A stretch of 64,000 nucleotides of DNA from Anisus vortex (Eukaryota > Mollusca > Gastropoda > Planorbidae). The translations under genes and the position numbers were made by a program. Under the pieces are notes generated by a model, which did no database searches, had not been told where the DNA came from, and saw only the letters and a list, made by a program, of their open reading frames with translations. Shown here piece after piece: positions 57,001-64,000 of this stretch. Each line of letters begins with the position of its first letter. Position 1 is the stretch's first letter. The stretch covers positions 558,001-622,000 of the forward strand of contig CASBPS010000188.1 in assembly GCA_949126835.1 (NCBI GenBank). The letters are read 5' to 3'.

Positions 57001-60000
57001 TTCCATGAATCACATCATCAATTCCAACATTCTATACATGTCTCACTTTACGTTCCATGAATCACATCATATATTCTAACATTCTATACATATTTCACTT
57101 CACGTTCCATGAATCACATCATCTCTTCTAACATTCTATACATATCTCACTTCTAGTTCCATGAATCGCATCATCTATTCTAACATTTTATACTTATCTC
57201 ACTTCACGTTTAATGAATCACATCATTTATTCAAACATTCTATACATATCTCTCTTCATGTTCCAAGAATCCATCTATTCTAACGCTCTATACATATCTC
57301 ACTTCACGTCCATGATTCCATTTATTCTAACATTCTATACATATCTCACTTCATGTTCCATTAATCGCATCATCTATTCTAACATTCTATACATATCTCA
57401 CTTCACGTTCCATGAATCACACCATCTATCCTAACATTCCATACATATCTCACATTACGTTCCATGTATCACATCATCAATTCTAACATTCTATACTCAT
57501 CTTATTTCACGTTCCATGAATCACATCATCTATTCTAACATTCTATACATGTCTCACTTCACGTTCCATGAATCATATCATTTATTCAAACTTTCTATAC
57601 ATATCTCACTTTACGTTCCATAAATCCATCTATTCTAACATTCTATACATATCTCTCTTCATGTTCCATGAATCCATCTATTCTAACATTCTATACATAT
57701 CTCACTTCACGTTCCATGAATCACATCATCTATTTTAACATTCTATACATATCTCACTTCACGTTCCATGAATCCATCTATTCTAACATTCTATACATAT
57801 CCCACTTCACGTTCACTAAATCACATTAACTATTCTAACATTCTATACATATCCCAATTCACGTCCATGATTCCATCTATTCTAACATTTTATACATATC
57901 TAACTTCATGTTCCATTAATCGCACCATCTATTCTAACATTCTATACATATCTCACTTCACATAAATGAATCAAATCATCTATTCTAACATTCTATACAT
58001 ATCTTATTTCACGTTCCATAAATCACACCATCTATTCTGACATTTCATACAAATATCACTTCACGTTCCATGAATCACATCATCAATTCCAACATTCTAT
58101 ACATGTCTCACTTTACGTTCCATGAATCACATCATATATTCTAACATTCTATACATATTTCACTTCACGTTCCATGAATCACATCATCTCTTCTAACATT
58201 CTATACATATCTCACTTCTAGTTCCATGAATCGCATCATCTATTCTAACATTTTATACTTATCTCACTTCACGTTTAATGAATCACATCATTTATTCAAA
58301 CATTCTATACATATCTCTCTTCATGTTCCAAGAATACATCTATTCTAACGCTCTATACATATCCCACTTCACGTCCATGATTCCATTTATTCTAACATTC
58401 TATACATATCTCACTTCATGTTCCATTAATCGCATCATCTATTCTAACATTCTATACATATCTCACTTCACGTTCCATGAATCACACCATCTATCCTAAC
58501 ATTCCATACATATCTCACATTACGTTCCATGTATCACATCATCAATTCTAACATTCTATACTCATCTTATTTCACGTTCCATGAATCACATCATCTATTC
58601 TAACATTCTATACATGTCTCACTTCACGTTCCATGAATCATATCATTTATTCAAACTTTCTATACATATCTCACTTTACGTTCCATAAATCAATCTATTC
58701 TAACATTCTATACATATCTCTCTTTACGTTCCATGAATCATATCATCTATTCTAACATTCTATACATATCTCACTTCACGTTCCATGAATCGCATCATCT
58801 ATTCTAACATTCTATACATATCTCACTTCACGTTCTATTAATCAAATCATCTTTTCTAACATTCTATACATATCTCACTTCACATTTAATGAATCACATC
58901 AAATATTCTAACATTATATACATATCTCTCTTCATGTTCCATGAATCCATCTATTCTAATATTCTATACATATCTCACTTCACTTTCCATGAATCAAATC
59001 ATCTATTCTAACACTCTATACATATCTCACTTCAGGTTCCATGAATCACATCATCTATTCTTACATTCTATTCATATCTCACTTCACGTTCACTGAATCA
59101 CATCATCTATTCTAAAATTTATATACATATCTCACTTCACGTTCCATGAATCACACCATCTTTCCTAACATTCCATACATATCTCACATTACTTCCATGT
59201 ATTACATCATCTATTCTAACATTCTATACTCACTTCACGTTCTATGAATCACATCATCTATTCTAACTTTCTATACATATCTCACTTTACGTTCCATGAA
59301 TCCATCTATTCTAGCATTCTATACATATCTTACTTCACGTCCATGATTCCATCTATTCTAACATTCTATACATATCTCACTTTACGTTAAATGAATAAAA
59401 TCATCTTTTCTAACATTCTATACATATCTCACTTCATGTTTCATTAATCGCATCATCTATTCTAACATTCTAAACATATCTTACTTCAGGTTCCATAAAT
59501 CACATCATCTATTCTAATATTCTATACATATCTCACTTCACGTTCCATGAATCACATCATCTATTCTAACATTCTATACCTATCTCACTTTACCTTCCAT
59601 TAATCCATCTATTCTAACAATCTATACATATCTCACTTCACGTTCCATGAATCATATCATCTATTCTAACATTCTATACATGTCTCACTTCAGGTTCCAA
59701 GAATCACATCATCTATTCTAATATTCTATACATATCTCACTTCACGTTCCATGAATCACATCATCTCTTCTAAATTTCTATACATATCTCACTTCACGTT
59801 CCATGAATCCATCTATTCTAACATTCTATACATATCTCACTTCGCGTTCCTTTAATCCATCTATTCTAACATTCTATACATATCTCACTTCTAGTTCCAT
59901 GAATCGAATCATCTATTCTATTTTTCCAGCATATCTCACTTCACGTTTAGTGAATCACATCATTTATTCTAACATTCTTTACATATCTCTCTTTATGTTC

Positions 60001-61490
60001 CATGAATCCATCTATTCTAACATTCTATACATATCTCACTTGACGTTCCATGAATCACATCATCTATTTTAACATTCTATACATATCTCACTTCACGTTC
60101 CATGAATCCATCTATTCTAACATTCTATACATATCCCACTTCACGTTCCATAAATCACATTAACTATTCTAACATTCTATACATATCCCACTTCACGTCC
60201 ATGATTCCATCTATTCTAACATTCTATACATATCTCACTTCACGTTCCATTAATCGCACCATCTATTCTAACATTCTATACATATCTCACTTCACGTTAA
60301 ATGAATCAAATAATCTATTCTATTATTCTATACATATCTCATTTCACGTTCCATAAATCACACCATCTATTCTGACATTTCATACAAATATCACTTCACG
60401 TTCCATGAATCACATCATCAATTCCAACATTCTATACATGTCTCACTTTACGTTCCATGAATCACATCGTATATTCTAACATTCTATACATATTTCACTT
60501 CACGTTTATTGAATCACATCATCTCTTCTAACTTTCTATACATATCTCACTTCACGTTCTATTATACACATCATCTATTCTAACATTCTATACATATCTC
60601 ACTTCACGTTCCTTGAATCACATCATCTATTCTAACATTCTATACCTATCTCACTTTACCTTCCATTAATCCATCTGTTCTAACATTCTATACATATCTC
60701 ACTTCACGTTCCATGAATCATATCATCTATTCTAACATTCTATAGATGTCTCACTTCAGGTTCCATGAATCACATCATCTATTCTAATATTCTATACATA
60801 TCTCACTTCACGTTCCATGAATCACATCATCTATTCTTACATTCTATACCTATCTCACATTACCTTCCATTAATCCATCTATTCTAACAATCTATACATA
60901 TCTCACTTCACGTTCCATGAATCATATCATCTATTCTAGCATTCTATACATGTCTTACTTCAGGTTCCAAGAATCACATCATCTATTCTAATATTCTATA
61001 CATATCTCACTTCACGTTCCATAAATCACATCATCTCTTCTAACTTTCTATACATATCTCACTTCACGTTCCATGAATCCATCTATTCTAACATTCTATA
61101 CATATCTCACTTCACATTCCTTTAATCCATCTATTATAACATTCTATACATATCTCACTTCTAGTTCCATGAATCGCATCATCTATTCTATTTTTCCAGC
61201 ATATCTCACTTCACGTTTAATGAATCACATCATTTATTGTCACATTCTTTACATATCTCTCTTCATGTTCCATGAATCCATCTATTCTAACATTCTATAC
61301 ATATCTCACTTCACGTTCCATGAATCACATCATCTATTTTAACATTCTATACATATCTCACTTCACGTTCCATGAATCCATCTATTCTAACATTCTATAC
61401 ATATCCCACTTCACGTTCCATAAATCACATTAACTATTCTAACATTCTATACATATTTCACCTTACATTCCATGAATCACACCATCTATT
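51061..61490 (+). repeat. About 6.19-kb duplication with nested ~1,065-bp pairs
   Basis: The stretch 51.07-55.25 kb is repeated at 57.26-61.49 kb. The CCAAGAATCC monomer with TAACGCTCTATAC lies at 51071, 52137, 57263 and 58328, giving a nested 1,065/1,066-bp pair in each large unit and a large shift of 6,191-6,192. Landmarks at 53607 and 53906 recur at 59803 and 60102 (6,196). The later copy has one extra 52-bp monomer near 60,500, so 54825 recurs at 61073. The sequence between (55.25-57.26 kb) instead matches 49.8-51 kb and 40-42 kb, so the large unit is itself a composite. No genes seen. Confidence 0.87.
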
Positions 61491-64000
61491 CTAACATTCT
61501 ATACATATCTCTTTTCACGATCCAAGAATCACACCATCTAGTCTAAAATTCTATACATATCTCACTTCACGTTCCATGAATTACATCATCTATTCTAACA
61601 TTCTATACATATCTCACTTCACGTTCCATGAATCACGTCAACTATTCTAACATTCTATACATGTCTCACTTCACGTTCCATGAATAACATCATCTATTTT
61701 AACATTCTATACATGTCTCACTTCACGTTCCATGAATCATATCATCTATCCTAACTTTCTATACATATCTCACTTTACGTTCCATAAATCCATCTATTCT
61801 AACATTCTATAAATATCTCTCTTCATGTTCCATGTATCCATCTATTCTAACATTCTATACATATCTCACTTCACGTTCCATGAATCATATCATCTATTCT
61901 AACATTCTATACATATCTCACTTCACGTTCCATGAATCACATCATCTATTCTAACATTCTATACATATCTCACTTCACGTTCTATTAATCACATCATCTA
62001 TTCTAACATTCTATACATATCTCACTTCACGTTCCATGAATCGCATCATCTATTCTATCATTCTATACATATCTCACTTCACGTTTAATGAATCACATCA
62101 ACTATTCTAACATTATATACATATCTCTCTTCATGTTCCATGAATCCATCTATTCTACCATTCTATACATATATCACTTTACGTTCCATGAATCACATAA
62201 TCTATTCTAACATTCTATACATGTCTCACTTCAGGTTCCATGAATCACATCATATATTCTAATATTCTATACATATCTCACTTCACGTTCCATGAATCAC
62301 ATCATCTATTCTAACATACTATACACATCTCACTTCACGTTCCATGAATCACATCATCTATTATAACATTCTATACATATCTCACTTCACGTTCCATGAA
62401 TCCATTTATTCTAACATTCTATACATATCTCTCTTCATGTTCCATGAATCCATCTTATCTAACAATCTATACATATTTCACTTAACGTTCCATGAATCGC
62501 ATCATCTGTTCTAACATTCTATACATCTCTCACTTCTTGTTTAATGAATCACATCAACTATTCTAACATTATATACATATATCTCTTCATGTTCCATGAA
62601 TCCATCTATTCTAACATTATATACATATCTTACACCACGTTCCATAAATCATAAAATCTATTCTAACATTCTATACATGTCTCACTTCAGGTTCCATGAA
62701 ACACATCATCTATTCTAATATTCTATACATATCTCACGTCACGTTCCATGAATCACATCATCTATTCTAACATTCTATACACATCTTACTTTACGTTCCA
62801 TGAATCACATCATCTATTATAACATTCTATACATATCTCACTTCACGTTTCATGAATCCATTTATTCTAACATTCTATACATATCTCTCTTCATGTTTCA
62901 TGAATCCATCTATTCTAACAATCTATACATATTTCACTTAACGTTCCATGAATTACATCATCTATTCTAATATTCTATACATATCTCACTTCACGTTCCA
63001 TGAATCATATCATCTATTCTAACATTCTATACATATCTCACTTCAGGTTCCATGAATCACATCATCTATTCTAAAATTCTATACATATCTCACTTCAAGT
63101 TCCATGAATCACATCATCTATTCTAACATTCTATACATATCTCACTTCACGTTCCATTAATCACAACATCTTTTCTAACATTCTATTCATATCTCACTTC
63201 ACGTTCAATGAATCACATCATCTATTCTAACATTGTATACATATCTCACTTCACGTTCCATGAATCAAACCATCTATCCTAACATTACAAACATATCTCA
63301 CATTACGTTCCATGTATCACATCATCAATTCTAACATTCTATACTCATCTCATTTCACGTTCCATGAACCACATCATCTAATCTAACATTCTATACATGT
63401 CTCACTTCAGGTTCCAAGAAACACATCATCTATTCTAATATTCTATACATATATCACGTCACGTTCCATGAATCACATCATCTATTCTAACATTCTATAC
63501 ACATCTCACTTCACGTTCCATGAATCACATCATCTATTATAACATTCTATACATATCTCACTTCACGTTTCATGAATCCATTTATTCTAACATTCCATAC
63601 ATATTTCACTTAACGTTCCATGAATTACATCATCTATTCTAATATTCTATACATATATCACGTCACGTTCCATGAATCACATCATCTATTCTAACATTCT
63701 ATACACATCTCACTTCACGTTCCATGAATTACATCATCTATTATAACATTCTATACATATCTCACTTCACGTTTCATGAATCCATCTATTCTAACAATCT
63801 ATACATATTTCACTTCACGTTCCATGAATCATATCATCTATTCTAACATTCTATACATATCTCACTTCAGGTTCCATGAATCACATCATCTATTCTAAAA
63901 TTCTATATATATATCACGTCACGTTCCATGAATCACATCATCTATTCTAACATTCTATACACATCTCACTTCACGTTCCATGAATTACATCATCTATTAT
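61491..64000 (+). repeat. 52-bp satellite array, segment H (right edge)
   Basis: Satellite to the end of the window, with no flanking unique sequence, so the array continues beyond 64,000. The first part (61,459-62,300) matches 45,441-46,300, and monomer order then resembles the window start (TTTAATG, AATTACATC, CTATTATAAC). Single-base changes look more frequent here than in the centre (for example ACACCACGTTCC, CATCTTATC, ATTACAAACATATC), as expected near an array edge or in a poorly homogenised part. Confidence 0.93.
63457..64000 (+). repeat. Short higher-order repeat of 4-5 monomers
   Basis: The rare junction CACGTCACGTTCC appears at 63457, 63661 and 63917 (spacing 204 and 256 bp, differing by one 52-bp monomer), with an older relative at 62737. 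Each is followed by TATACACATCTC and then CTATTATAAC monomers, and ATATATCACGTC closes the unit. It is the shortest multi-monomer unit in the window and may extend past the end. Confidence 0.78.

Noticed and set aside
103..61342. Some 60 plus-strand open frames of 65-108 codons beginning MNHIIYSN or MNPSILTF
   Set aside because: They are the satellite monomer read in rotating frames. The same amino-acid strings appear in every copy, lengths depend on chance order of 48- and 52-bp monomers, there is no codon bias, splice context or domain, and minus-strand frames are blocked by several stops per monomer.
1..64000. CRISPR array
   Set aside because: Repeats are contiguous and vary along their whole length. 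There are no unique spacers, leader or cas genes, and the context is eukaryotic.
1..64000. Telomeric repeat array
   Set aside because: No TTAGG, TTAGGG or similar short G-rich repeat on either strand.

Overview
The window is almost wholly satellite DNA. About 63.2 of 64 kb is one head-to-tail array of an A+T-rich monomer of about 52 bp (reference copy 5250-5301), mixed with 47/48-bp and 51-bp variants, all in the same orientation. At an average near 51 bp this is roughly 1,200-1,250 monomers (estimated from length, not counted). I find no convincing protein-coding gene, rRNA, functional tRNA, CRISPR array or replication gene. The open frames, up to 108 codons, are read through the repeat and differ from each other only as the monomers differ. 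The scale of the array, the higher-order repeats and a Helitron-like transposon with RNA polymerase III-type boxes all point to a eukaryotic nuclear genome, in a heterochromatic block such as a (peri)centromere, subtelomere or interstitial satellite. The Helitron-like ends recall elements of invertebrate animals, but this window does not identify the species.

The only non-satellite DNA is two copies of a ~405-bp insert at 8040-8445 and 10384-10788. Read on the minus strand, the insert starts TCTATATATA, ends with a G+C hairpin 12 nt before a CTTG terminus, and sits exactly between a host A and T without target duplication. These are the hallmarks of a non-autonomous Helitron with a slightly degenerate end. 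It carries a tRNA-like segment with A and B boxes followed by ten T. Both copies descend from one insertion, because the insert lies in a ~2,344-bp segment that was later tandemly duplicated (6236-8579 and 8580-10923).

The array is a mosaic of nested, nearly identical segmental duplications. They include 359 bp (3738-4455), 2,344 bp (6236-10923), 1,370 bp (from 16827 and in several later copies), 4,067 bp (14672-22805), 5,540 bp (20273-31352), 1,275 bp (about 47302-49851), about 2.5-2.7 kb (39-44.5 kb) and about 6.19 kb (51.07-55.25 and 57.26-61.49 kb). The first ~14 kb is also related to the part starting at 13281. The right end (62.5-64 kb) holds more diverged monomers and a young 4- to 5-monomer unit. 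No genes act together here. The biology on show is satellite turnover by unequal exchange or amplification, with a passenger transposon recording one of the steps.
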